A stretch of 64,000 nucleotides of DNA from Streptacidiphilus sp041262165. GTDB lineage: Bacteria; Actinomycetota; Actinomycetes; Streptomycetales; Streptomycetaceae. The position numbers and the translations under genes were made by a program. Of this stretch, positions 8,147-16,012 are shown piece by piece. How positions within the stretch are numbered: position 1 is the stretch's first letter; each line of letters begins with the position of its first letter. The notes under the pieces were generated by a model. That model saw nothing but the letters and a program-made list of their open reading frames with translations, made no database searches and was not told where the DNA came from. Where the stretch lies: the NCBI RefSeq assembly GCF_041262165.1, contig NZ_JBGCBY010000021.1:91343-155342 (forward strand). Reading direction: 5' to 3'.

Positions 8147-10179
8147 CGGCCGGGCCCGTTCGGGTCGGCGGCGCGGTGCCACGCGGCGTCCCGCAGCAGC
8201 CGCAGGCCGTTGAGCCCGACGATGACGGTGGAGCCCTCGTGCCCCAGCACGCCGAGCGGCAGCGGCAGGTGTCCGACCAGGTCCCAGACGACGAGGCCGG
8301 AGATGAACACCGAGGCGATGACCAGGTTCTGCACCACCAGCCTGCGCGCGCGCCGGGACAGGGCCACCACGGTGGGAACGGTGGCCAGTTCGTCGCGCAC
8401 GATGACCGCGTCCGCGGTCTCCAGCGCGAGATCGGAGCCGGCCCGGCCCATGGCGATGCCGGTGTGGGCGGCGGCCAGCGCGGGGGCGTCGTTGACCCCG
8501 TCACCGATGACCAGCACCTTGCGTCCGCGCGCCTCCAGCCTGCGCACCGCCTCGACCTTGTCCTGCGGAAGCAGCCCCGCGTGGACGTCGTCCCCGGCGA
8601 TGCCGACCTCCGCGCCGAGACGGGCGGCGGCGCGCGGATTGTCGCCGGTGACCAGCACCGGGCTGGTGCCGGTCAGCGTACGCAGCGCGGCGACAGTGGC
8701 GGCGGCGTCGGGGCGGAGCCGGTCGGCGATGCCGAGGACGCCGACGGGGACGCCGTCGCGCTCGACGAGGACGGCGGTGCGGCCGCCCTCTTCCAGTTCC
8801 TCCGCGACGGCGAGGGCTCGGGCGGACACAGCGTCACCTGCACCGTTGACCAATCGGGCGGGGGTCCCGACGGCGACCGCACTGCCCCCGACGGTCACGG
8901 TCACCCCGATGCCAGGGGCGGAACTGAAGTCCGCTGCCACCGGCAGCTCCAGGCCGCGCTCACGGGCGGCGCCGACGACGGCGCGGGCCAGCGGGTGCTC
9001 GCTGGGGTGCTCGGCGGCTGCCGCCAGGGTCAGCAGATCCGCTTCGGTGAGGCCGGAACCGGAAAGCGGACGAATGTCGGTGACCCGGGGGGTGCCCTCG
9101 GTCAGCGTGCCGGTCTTGTCCAGCGCGACCGCGTCGACCTGGCCCAGGCGCTCCATGACCACGGCCGACTTCACCAGTACGCCGTGCCGCCCCGCGTTGG
9201 CGATGGCCGACAGCAGCGGCGGCATGGTGGCGAGCACCACCGCACAGGGCGAGGCGACGATCATGAAGGTCATCGCGCGCAGCAGCGACCCGGTCACCGC
9301 CGAGCCGAAGGCGAGGGGGAGGAGGAACACGGCGAGAGTGGCCGCGACCATGCCCAGCGAGTACCGCTGTTCGACCTTCTCGATGAACAGTTGCGTGGGC
9401 GCCTTGGTCTCCGACGCCTCCTCGACCATGGCCACGATCCGCGCGATCACCGAATCGGAGGCGTCCCGCTCCACCGCGACCCAGAGCGCCCCGGTGCCGT
9501 TCAGCGTGCCGGCGAAGACCTCGTCTCCGGCCTGCTTGGGGACAGGGAGCGGCTCGCCGGTGATGGTGGCCTGGTCGACCTCGCTGGCCCCGTGCAGCAC
9601 CCGTCCGTCGGCCCCGACGCGCTCGCCGGGGCGGATCAGGATGGTGTCGCCCACCGTCAGCACCTCGGTGGGCACCGTCTCCTCGCGGGCGTCCCCGCTG
9701 CTGGCTCCCCCGTCGTGGCCGTCGCCCCCGTCGAGCAGGCGGGTGGCGGTGGTGGGGGCCAGGTCGAGCAGGCCACGCACCGAGTCCTGGGTACGCGCGG
9801 TGGCCAGCGCCTCAAGCGCGCCGGAGGTGGCGAAGATGACGATCAGCAGGGCGCCGTCCATGACCTGCCCGATCGACGCCGCGCCTACAGCGGCGACGAT
9901 CATCAGCAGGTCCACGTCCAGGGTCCGGTCCCGCAGTGCCTGCAGGCCGGCCCAGCCCGGCTCCCAGCCGCCGGTGACGTAGGCGATCACGTAGAGCGGC
10001 GCCCAGGCCCACGCGCTGACGCCGGTCAGCTGCAGCGGCAGCGCGACCAGGAACGCGACCGTGGCCGCCGCGGCCCAGCGGGCCTCGGCCAGCGCGAACA
10101 CCCGCGTGCGCCGCCTGCGGGCCGACGCCTCGCGGGGGGCTGCGGCCGGCGCAGGGCGCTCGGTGAGGGTTGTGGACAT
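8143..10179 (-). CDS. P1B-type heavy-metal-translocating ATPase
   Basis: The product has about 678 residues. After a basic N-terminal tail come helices from residue 35, the actuator TGE (207-209), the transmembrane SPC metal motif (S310-P311-C312), the phosphorylation site D354 in DKTGTLT, and the hinge GDGVNDAPALA. There is no N-terminal CxxC metal-binding domain. The SPC motif, with the SmtB-type sensor next door, suggests export of a divalent metal such as zinc, cobalt or cadmium; this is an inference. The ATG at 10179 has a GAAGGAA site. Transcription is divergent from the arsR gene across a palindromic operator, so metal-induced derepression is expected. The ferredoxin gene follows with a 4-bp overlap. 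Confidence 0.92.
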   Translation of the reverse strand: MSTTLTERPAPAAAPREASARRRRTRVFALAEARWAAAATVAFLVALPLQLTGVSAWAWAPLYVIAYVTGGWEPGWAGLQALRDRTLDVDLLMIVAAVGAASIGQVMDGALLIVIFATSGALEALATARTQDSVRGLLDLAPTTATRLLDGGDGHDGGASSGDAREETVPTEVLTVGDTILIRPGERVGADGRVLHGASEVDQATITGEPLPVPKQAGDEVFAGTLNGTGALWVAVERDASDSVIARIVAMVEEASETKAPTQLFIEKVEQRYSLGMVAATLAVFLLPLAFGSAVTGSLLRAMTFMIVASPCAVVLATMPPLLSAIANAGRHGVLVKSAVVMERLGQVDAVALDKTGTLTEGTPRVTDIRPLSGSGLTEADLLTLAAAAEHPSEHPLARAVVGAARERGLELPVAADFSSAPGIGVTVTVGGSAVAVGTPARLVNGAGDAVSARALAVAEELEEGGRTAVLVERDGVPVGVLGIADRLRPDAAATVAALRTLTGTSPVLVTGDNPRAAARLGAEVGIAGDDVHAGLLPQDKVEAVRRLEARGRKVLVIGDGVNDAPALAAAHTGIAMGRAGSDLALETADAVIVRDELATVPTVVALSRRARRLVVQNLVIASVFISGLVVWDLVGHLPLPLGVLGHEGSTVIVGLNGLRLLRDAAWHRAADPNGPGR

Positions 10180-10268
10180 GGCGCGGGTTCCTTCGCGTAA
10201 GACGGGGCGGGAGCGGGCAGAGCGGGGCTGCACGCGGCAGGGCGACCCACCCACCATACCGGAATGAT

Positions 10269-10282
10269 TGAACAGTCTTTCA
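10269..10282. promoter_or_regulatory. ArsR/SmtB-type operator
   Basis: TGAACAGTCTTTCA has TGAA/TTCA arms and closely resembles the SmtB-type site TGAACAGTTATTCA (from memory). It lies in the 126-bp divergent promoter of the arsR and metal ATPase genes, 24 bp before the arsR start. Confidence 0.7.
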
Positions 10283-10305
10283 CGCGTCATGGGTAGGATG
10301 CCGAC

Positions 10306-10680
10306 ATGGGACACGGAGTCGACGAGAAACAGCGCGCCACCTCGCGCGAGCGGTTGGACCACGTCGGCAGTGCGAGCGTGGCCACCATGCTTCAGGCCCT
10401 GGCGACTCCGTCCCGGCTGCTGATCCTGGCCCGCCTGGTCGAGGGCCCGTGCGCGGCCAGCGATCTGGCCGAGGCCGCAGGGATGGAACGCTCCGCGTGC
10501 TCGCACCAGTTGCGGCTGCTGAAGAACCTCGGACTGGTCGTCGCCGAGCGCCACGGACGCTCCATGGTCTACGCCCTGTACGACCACCACGTCGCCGAAC
10601 TCCTGGACCAGGCCATCTTCCACGTCGAGCACCTGCGGCTCGGCCTGCAGGACGCCGACGACAACCTCGTCGCCGACTGA
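10306..10680 (+). CDS. ArsR/SmtB-family metal-sensing repressor
   Basis: The product has 124 residues. It has a winged helix (LATPSRLLILARLVEGPCAASDLAEAAGMERSACSHQLRLLKNLGLV) and a C-terminal helix with D93-x-H95 and H106-x2-H109. These fit the alpha-5 metal site of SmtB-type sensors for Zn/Co/Ni. The alpha-3 site is reduced to one cysteine (C49). The gene is divergent from the metal ATPase, with the predicted operator between them, so it should repress both until metal binds. Confidence 0.9.
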   Translation: MGHGVDEKQRATSRERLDHVGSASVATMLQALATPSRLLILARLVEGPCAASDLAEAAGMERSACSHQLRLLKNLGLVVAERHGRSMVYALYDHHVAELLDQAIFHVEHLRLGLQDADDNLVAD

Positions 10681-10724
10681 CCCGGGCCCGCGCGCGGACG
10701 TCAGCTACTCCGGCCGCCACGTCC

Positions 10725-11486
10725 CTACGGTCGTGAGGTGACGCTGCGACGGGCACGGAGCAGCGGCACCGTGCTCAGCCCGCCCACCACCACGAACGCG
10801 GCCACCGACAGCGCCAGCGTGGTGGTGTCCGGCGACGTCGCGGCCTTCCCCGCCGCGACATACGCCGCCGTAGCAGGGACCACGCCCAGCGCCGTGGCGC
10901 CGAGGAAGGTGCGCAGGCGGACACCCGAGACCGCGGCGCCGTAGTTCGCCACGGGGAAGGGCATCCCGGGGAAGAGGCGCAGCATCAGCACCGCACGGAA
11001 GCCACGCTCGGTCAGGCCGCGATCGACGGCGCGCCAGACCCGGCCGCGCAGCACCGACCGCAGCGCGTCCCTCCCGAGCACCCGGCCCAGCCCGAACGCG
11101 AGCGCGGCGCCCAGCGTGGTGCCCACCGCGGCGAGCGCGAGCCCCTCGGGGAACCCGAAGAGCACTCCGGCGGCCACGTTCAGCAGCGGCTTGGGAACGA
11201 ACGCCAGCGTGCCCAGGGCGAAGACCGTCACGAACACCGGCTCCGCCCACGGCGAGGGCAGACGCTCGGTGAGCAGCCGGCTCGGATGCCATGCCAGGAG
11301 GACTCCCCCGAGTACCGCCAGCAACACCAGGAGCAGGACCAGCCGCAACCGGGCAGAGCGCGCGGCACGCTCGTCGGCGGGGCACGGGCCTGACCCGGCT
11401 GCGGACGGAGAAGTGCAGGAAGCGGACACGGTTGTGCATTCTGCCAGCGGAACCGACCGGGCTGCGGCCCGGACCGACCCGTCCAA
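10725..11486 (-). CDS. TVP38/TMEM64 (DedA-like) family membrane protein
   Basis: The product has up to 253 residues. The first 45 are low complexity, so a later start is possible. The core VTVFALGTLAFVPKPLLNVAAGVLFGFPEGLALAAVGTTLGAALAFGLGR, with RLFPGMPFPVANYGAAVSGV, is typical of the SNARE-associated/VTT domain, with about five or six hydrophobic segments. Members are thought to act in lipid transport across the membrane. No operon partner is evident; the LysE gene starts 690 bp upstream on the same strand. Confidence 0.82.
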   Translation of the reverse strand: MDGSVRAAARSVPLAECTTVSASCTSPSAAGSGPCPADERAARSARLRLVLLLVLLAVLGGVLLAWHPSRLLTERLPSPWAEPVFVTVFALGTLAFVPKPLLNVAAGVLFGFPEGLALAAVGTTLGAALAFGLGRVLGRDALRSVLRGRVWRAVDRGLTERGFRAVLMLRLFPGMPFPVANYGAAVSGVRLRTFLGATALGVVPATAAYVAAGKAATSPDTTTLALSVAAFVVVGGLSTVPLLRARRSVTSRP

Positions 11487-11519
11487 CGCCCCGCAGGGGC
11501 GGCGGGGACGCGTTGGCCG

Positions 11520-12176
11520 TCAGTCCGTGCGGCCGGTGGTCGCCACGGTGAGACCGAGACCGATCATCGCCAGTCCGCCCGCGCCGCCGACCGCGCGCAA
11601 GCGGCGCGGGGAGCGGGCGAACCAGGACCGGGCCGCCGAGGAGGCGAGCCCCCAGGTGCTGTCGCAGGCGAGCGCGATCGCGTTGAAGATCAGCCCGAGC
11701 ACGAGCAGTTGCAGGAGTAGCGGTCCGCCGTGGCTGCGGTCCACGAACTGCGGGAGCACGGCGGCGTAGAAGATCATCGTCTTCGGGTTGGTCGCACCGA
11801 CGACGAAGCCCTCCGCGACGACCTTGGCGTCGCCGGCGCCGGCCGGCCCCTTCCCTGGTGCGACCGCCTCGAACGCCGCGGCCAGGGAACCGCGCGTGCG
11901 GAAGGCCTTGACGCCCAGATAGACGAGGTAGCCGGCTCCGGCGAGCTTGAGCACGGTCAGGGCGAGCGCGGACCCCGCGAGGATCGGCCCGAGCCCGAGC
12001 GCGACCAGGCTGACCAGCCCGAGCGAGCCGAGGGTGTTCCCCAGCACGCTGAGCAGGGCGGTTCGACGGCCGTGCGCGAGCGCCCGCCCGAGGACGAACA
12101 GCACGCTGGGGCCGGGGATCACGATGATCACCGTCGCCAGGGCGACGAAGGCAAGCAGACGATCAGTGGGCGGCAT
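11520..12176 (-). CDS. LysE/RhtB-family exporter
   Basis: The product has 218 residues, the usual length. It has about six hydrophobic helices with the family signature at the first helix (FVALATVIIVIPGPSVLFVLGRALAHGRRTALLSVLGNTLG) and NPKTMIFYAAVLPQFV in the middle. The family exports amino acids or their derivatives; the substrate is unknown. The ATG at 12176 directly follows a GGAAG site. The 184 bp up to the divergent gene at 12361 hold no visible gene. Confidence 0.88.
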   Translation of the reverse strand: MPPTDRLLAFVALATVIIVIPGPSVLFVLGRALAHGRRTALLSVLGNTLGSLGLVSLVALGLGPILAGSALALTVLKLAGAGYLVYLGVKAFRTRGSLAAAFEAVAPGKGPAGAGDAKVVAEGFVVGATNPKTMIFYAAVLPQFVDRSHGGPLLLQLLVLGLIFNAIALACDSTWGLASSAARSWFARSPRRLRAVGGAGGLAMIGLGLTVATTGRTD

Positions 12177-12360
12177 CTTCCGATCGTAGGTCGCCGCGCG
12201 AGGCCTCCGCGAGCAATTTGCGGCCGGTCGGCACCGCGCCCGACCCAGGCGACGCGGGGTGCCTCCTCAGGCTCAACGCCCCGCCCGCCTGCACGATTGC
12301 GTGCTCACTTCACCGCGCCCCTGCCCAGCGCAGCTCACCCCTTCGTGCAGAGTAGGGAGC

Positions 12361-13758
12361 ATGCGCTGGTTCGACGCTCCCGCGTACTGGCTCGGCCGCC
12401 TGCTCTTCCAGCGCGCGCTCGCCGGGCTGTACCTGATCGGGTTCCTCGCTGCGGCCCGCCAGTGCAAGGCGCTGATCGGCGAGCACGGGCTGCTGCCCGT
12501 GCCGCGGTATCTCGCGCGGACGACCGCGCGGGAGGCGCCGACGCTGTTCCGGCTGCACTACACCGACAGGTTCTTCGCCGCCGTGGCCTGGACCGGCGTC
12601 CTGCTCGCCGCCGCCGTCGCCGCAGGACTCGCGGACCTCGTGCCGCTCTGGGGCGCACTCCTGATCTGGCTCGCGCTCTGGGCGCTCTACCTGTCCATCG
12701 TCAACGTCGGACAGACCTGGTACTCGTTCGGGTGGGAGTCGCTCCTCCTCGAGACCGGCGCGCTCGCCGTCTTCCTCGGCAACGCCCACACGGCGCCGCC
12801 TTGGCCCGTCCTGCTGCTGATCCGCTGGCTGCTCTTCCGGGTCGAGGTGGGGGCAGGGCTGATCAAGCTCCGCGGGGACCAGTGCTGGCGCGATCTGACC
12901 TGCCTCTACTACCACCACGAGACGCAGCCGATGCCAGGGCCGTTCAGCTGGTGGTTCCATCGACTGCCGCGCCCACTGCACAGGGCCGAGGCCGCGGCCA
13001 ACCATGTGGTGCAGCTCGGCGCGCCTGTCGCGCTCCTGCTGCCGCAGCCAGGAGCGACCGTCGCGGCGGGACTGATCGTGGTGACCCAGCTGTGGCTGGT
13101 GCTCTCGGGGAACTTCGCCTGGCTGAACTGGCTGACCATCACGCTCGCACTCAGTGCGGTCAGCACCGGCTCGAACCGGGCCTACCCGCCGACTCCCACC
13201 TGGTTCCAGGTCTGCGCGCTCGCCTACACCGCGCTGGTGCTCGTGCTCAGCTACCGTCCCGCCCGCAACCTGCTGTCGCACCGTCAGGCGATGAACCGTT
13301 CGTTCGACTCGTTCCACCTGGTCAACACCTACGGCGCTTTCGGCAGCGTGACCCGGCTGCGCCACGAGGTCGTCCTCGAGGGCAGCGCCGACGGACACAC
13401 CTGGCTCGCGTACGAGTTCAAGGGAAAGCCCGGCGACCCCCGCCGCCGGCCCCGCCAGTGGGCTCCCTACCACCTGCGCCTGGACTGGCTGATGTGGTTC
13501 GCCGCGATCAATCCCGCGTACGCCCGCTCCTGGTTGACCCCGCTGCTGCGCAAGCTGCTGGCCGGCGACCGGGACACGCTCCGCCTGCTGCGCGGCAATC
13601 CCTTCCCCGACCAACCGCCGGTGCACGTCCGCGCCACCCTCTACCGCTACCGCTTCACCACCCACGACGAGCGCCGAACCACCGGCGCCTGGTGGCACCG
13701 CGAGCCCGTCGGCTCGTACCACCGCCCCCTGTCCCGCCCCAGCTCCGGGCCTCGGTAG
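12361..13758 (+). CDS. Lipase maturation factor (LMF1)-like membrane protein
   Basis: The product has about 465 residues. Multiple N-terminal membrane helices include LYLSIVNVGQTWYSFGWESLLLETGALAVFLG, and ELD-type LMF signatures follow: RVEVGAGLIKLRGDQCWRDLTCLYYHHETQPMPGPFSWWFHRLP and FDSFHLVNTYGAFGSVTRLRHEVVLEGS. A soluble C-terminal part carries LRLDWLMWFAA. Eukaryotic LMF1 helps lipases fold in the ER; the bacterial role is unproven. The ATG at 12361 follows AGGGAG. The next gene, an SGNH hydrolase, begins 10 bp downstream, so a membrane factor and a hydrolase may be co-transcribed. Confidence 0.85.
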   Translation: MRWFDAPAYWLGRLLFQRALAGLYLIGFLAAARQCKALIGEHGLLPVPRYLARTTAREAPTLFRLHYTDRFFAAVAWTGVLLAAAVAAGLADLVPLWGALLIWLALWALYLSIVNVGQTWYSFGWESLLLETGALAVFLGNAHTAPPWPVLLLIRWLLFRVEVGAGLIKLRGDQCWRDLTCLYYHHETQPMPGPFSWWFHRLPRPLHRAEAAANHVVQLGAPVALLLPQPGATVAAGLIVVTQLWLVLSGNFAWLNWLTITLALSAVSTGSNRAYPPTPTWFQVCALAYTALVLVLSYRPARNLLSHRQAMNRSFDSFHLVNTYGAFGSVTRLRHEVVLEGSADGHTWLAYEFKGKPGDPRRRPRQWAPYHLRLDWLMWFAAINPAYARSWLTPLLRKLLAGDRDTLRLLRGNPFPDQPPVHVRATLYRYRFTTHDERRTTGAWWHREPVGSYHRPLSRPSSGPR

Positions 13759-13768
13759 GGTCGGGCGC

Positions 13769-14560
13769 ATGAGCTATCCCGCAGACGGCGCAGGGCCCTA
13801 CCGCAGCATGGTCGCCGTGGGCGACTCGTTCACCGAGGGTATGTGTGACGAGCTGCTGCCGGACGGCGAGTTCCGGGGCTGGGCGGACCGGGTTGCCGAG
13901 CGGCTGGCCGCCGACGCTCCCGGGGAGTTCCGCTATGCGAATCTGGCCGTGCGCGGGAAGCTGATCGGGCAGATCGTGGACGAGCAGGTCGACGTCGCCG
14001 CGGCGATGGGCGCGGAGTTGGTGACGCTCGCCGGGGGACTGAACGACGTGCTGCGGCCGGGCTGCGACGTCGCGGCGGTGTGCGCGCAACTGGGCGCGGC
14101 GGCTGAGAAACTGGCGTCGGGGTCGCGGCAGTTGGTGATGTTCCACAGCACCGACCCGTCCCGGAGGCTCGCCGGGAGCGCGCGGCTGCTGCCCGCGATT
14201 CTGCAGCTCAGGGAGTTCGTCGCGGAGCTCGGTACGCGGCCCGAGATCGCCGTGGTCGACCTGTTCGAGGCCGCTTGCTTCGACGACCCGCGACTGTGGG
14301 CGGACGACCGGCTGCACCTCTCCGCCGAGGGCCACCGCCGGGTCGCCGAGGCCGTACTGCAGGCCATGGGCCACCCGGCATCGTTCGACTGGCGCGCCCC
14401 GTTGCCCGCCGTCGCGCCGCCCGGCCGGCTCCAGAAGCTGCGCGCCGACCTGCGCTGGCTCGGGAAGCACCTGGGGCCGTGGGTCATGCGACGGCTCACC
14501 GGCAGGTCGTCCGGGGACGGACGCGCGCCCAAGCGCCCCGAACTGGCCCGCTTTCGCTGA
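13769..14560 (+). CDS. SGNH/GDSL-type hydrolase
   Basis: The product has 263 residues. The block I nucleophile is S20 in VAVGDSFTEGM, block III is GGLNDVL (N92), and block V is DDRLHLSAEGH (D180, H183). This is a complete SGNH catalytic set, expected to cleave an ester. There is no signal peptide, so the enzyme is probably cytoplasmic. The last 50 residues are basic (LRADLRWLGKHLGPWVMRRLTG). It follows the lipase-maturation-factor-like gene by 10 bp. Confidence 0.88.
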   Translation: MSYPADGAGPYRSMVAVGDSFTEGMCDELLPDGEFRGWADRVAERLAADAPGEFRYANLAVRGKLIGQIVDEQVDVAAAMGAELVTLAGGLNDVLRPGCDVAAVCAQLGAAAEKLASGSRQLVMFHSTDPSRRLAGSARLLPAILQLREFVAELGTRPEIAVVDLFEAACFDDPRLWADDRLHLSAEGHRRVAEAVLQAMGHPASFDWRAPLPAVAPPGRLQKLRADLRWLGKHLGPWVMRRLTGRSSGDGRAPKRPELARFR

Positions 14561-14689
14561 CGACCTGGGGAGCAGGTCGTAAGCGGAATCCCGGACTGGC
14601 AATTCGGGCAAAACATTACCAACCAGTCTTTACGTTCTGGTCATGATCCGTTTGTGATCACGAAACACCGGTTCGACAGGATTCCCATC

Positions 14690-16012
14690 ATGGAGAAGCT
14701 GACGAACCGTAAGCACAAGTGGCGCCGCGACACCGTGGAACTCTCCGCCGTGTTCCTGGCCGTGGCCCTCGCCGACCTGGTGGCCAACGTGGTGGTGCAC
14801 GGTCACGACGGCCCGATGCTGCTGGTCGCCTCGGCAGTGGCACTGATCGCTACGGCGGCCTGGCACAGTTGGTGGTCGCACCGCCATCCGCACGCCCCGC
14901 CGGGGCCGGCGCCCGGCGACATCGTGGTCTCCTCCGCCGCACTGGCGCCCGAGGAGCAGGCACTGTGGCGGGTTCGGGCGACCGTGCCGGACTCCCCCGG
15001 CAGCCTCGCCACCCTGTGCCGGGCGCTGGCCGACCTCCCCGTGAACATCATCTCCATGCAGGCGCACCCGCTCGCAGAGGAGACCGTCGACGAGTTCGTG
15101 GTGCAGGCCCACAGCGACACCCCGCCGCAGGAGATCACCCGCGCCGTGGTCGCGGCGGGCGGCACCGAGGTGTGGCTGGAGCGCGCCGACGCCCACGACC
15201 TGGTCGACGTGCCCACCAGGATCCTCAACCTCGCCACCCGCACTGCCCTGGACGCCGCCGAACTGCCGCTGGCCCTGCGCCAGCTCTTCGGCCGCTGCAC
15301 GATCCGGTCGATCCCGGGTGAGATCGACGAGGACGAGCTCGACGGCAGCACCATGCGTCTGCGCGACCCCTCCGGCGGCGTGCTCGTGGTCGACCGCGAC
15401 GAACCGCCGTTCACGCCCACCGAGTTCGCCCGCGCCCGGGCGCTGATCGAGCTGGACGCGCAGCTGGGCCCGCGTGTCCCCGACACGCGGGCCGTGCTGA
15501 CGCTTCCGATCGGCGGCGAGCCGACCGGGTCCGAGCTGACCGTCCGCCGGGCCGACCCGTCCGACCGGTCGGCCGCTGTCGCCCTGCACGAGCGCTGCAG
15601 CACCCGCACACTGCGGCAGCGCTACCACGGCCCTGCCGCCGACACCGACCGCTACCTCGGCCACCTGCTGGAGCCCCGCTACGGCCAGACCCTGACCGTG
15701 GAGACCCTGGACGGCGATCTCGTCGCCCTGGGCCACCTGATGTGGGACGACGACAGCGCCGAGATCGCCGTCCTGGTCGAGGACGCCTGGCAGCGCCGGG
15801 GCCTCGGCTCGGAGCTGGTCCGCAGGCTGGTGGAGCTGGCGCAGGACGCCGGGATCGGCGAGGTCTACGCCGTGACCACCTCGTCCAACAGCGGCATGGT
15901 GGCGACCCTGCGCCGACTCGGCGTCCCACTCGACTACCAGGTGGAGGACGGCACCCTGGTGATCACCGCCCACCTGGTACTGGAGCCCAGCACCGCCGCT
16001 ACTCGACGGTGA
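14690..16012 (+). CDS. Membrane-anchored ACT-GNAT acetyltransferase-like protein
   Basis: The product has about 440 residues. Two hydrophobic segments lie near the N-terminus (ELSAVFLAVALADLVANVVV and GPMLLVASAVALIATAAW). An ACT-like module follows (WRVRATVPDSPGSLATLCRALADLPVNIISMQAHP). A C-terminal GNAT domain ends with AEIAVLVEDAWQRRGLGSELVRRLVELAQDAGIGEVYAVTTSSN, in which RRGLGS is the acetyl-CoA loop. ACT domains usually sense amino acids, so substrate-gated acetylation is possible but unproven. The ATG at 14690 is preferred (AGGA site) over a GTG at 14654. The 3' end overlaps convergent glmS by 14 bp. Confidence 0.82.
   Translation: MEKLTNRKHKWRRDTVELSAVFLAVALADLVANVVVHGHDGPMLLVASAVALIATAAWHSWWSHRHPHAPPGPAPGDIVVSSAALAPEEQALWRVRATVPDSPGSLATLCRALADLPVNIISMQAHPLAEETVDEFVVQAHSDTPPQEITRAVVAAGGTEVWLERADAHDLVDVPTRILNLATRTALDAAELPLALRQLFGRCTIRSIPGEIDEDELDGSTMRLRDPSGGVLVVDRDEPPFTPTEFARARALIELDAQLGPRVPDTRAVLTLPIGGEPTGSELTVRRADPSDRSAAVALHERCSTRTLRQRYHGPAADTDRYLGHLLEPRYGQTLTVETLDGDLVALGHLMWDDDSAEIAVLVEDAWQRRGLGSELVRRLVELAQDAGIGEVYAVTTSSNSGMVATLRRLGVPLDYQVEDGTLVITAHLVLEPSTAATRR

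Noticed and set aside
8002..10200. Long open frame of 732 codons on the plus strand
   Set aside because: It is antisense to the P-type ATPase gene, which has all its motifs in the other frame.
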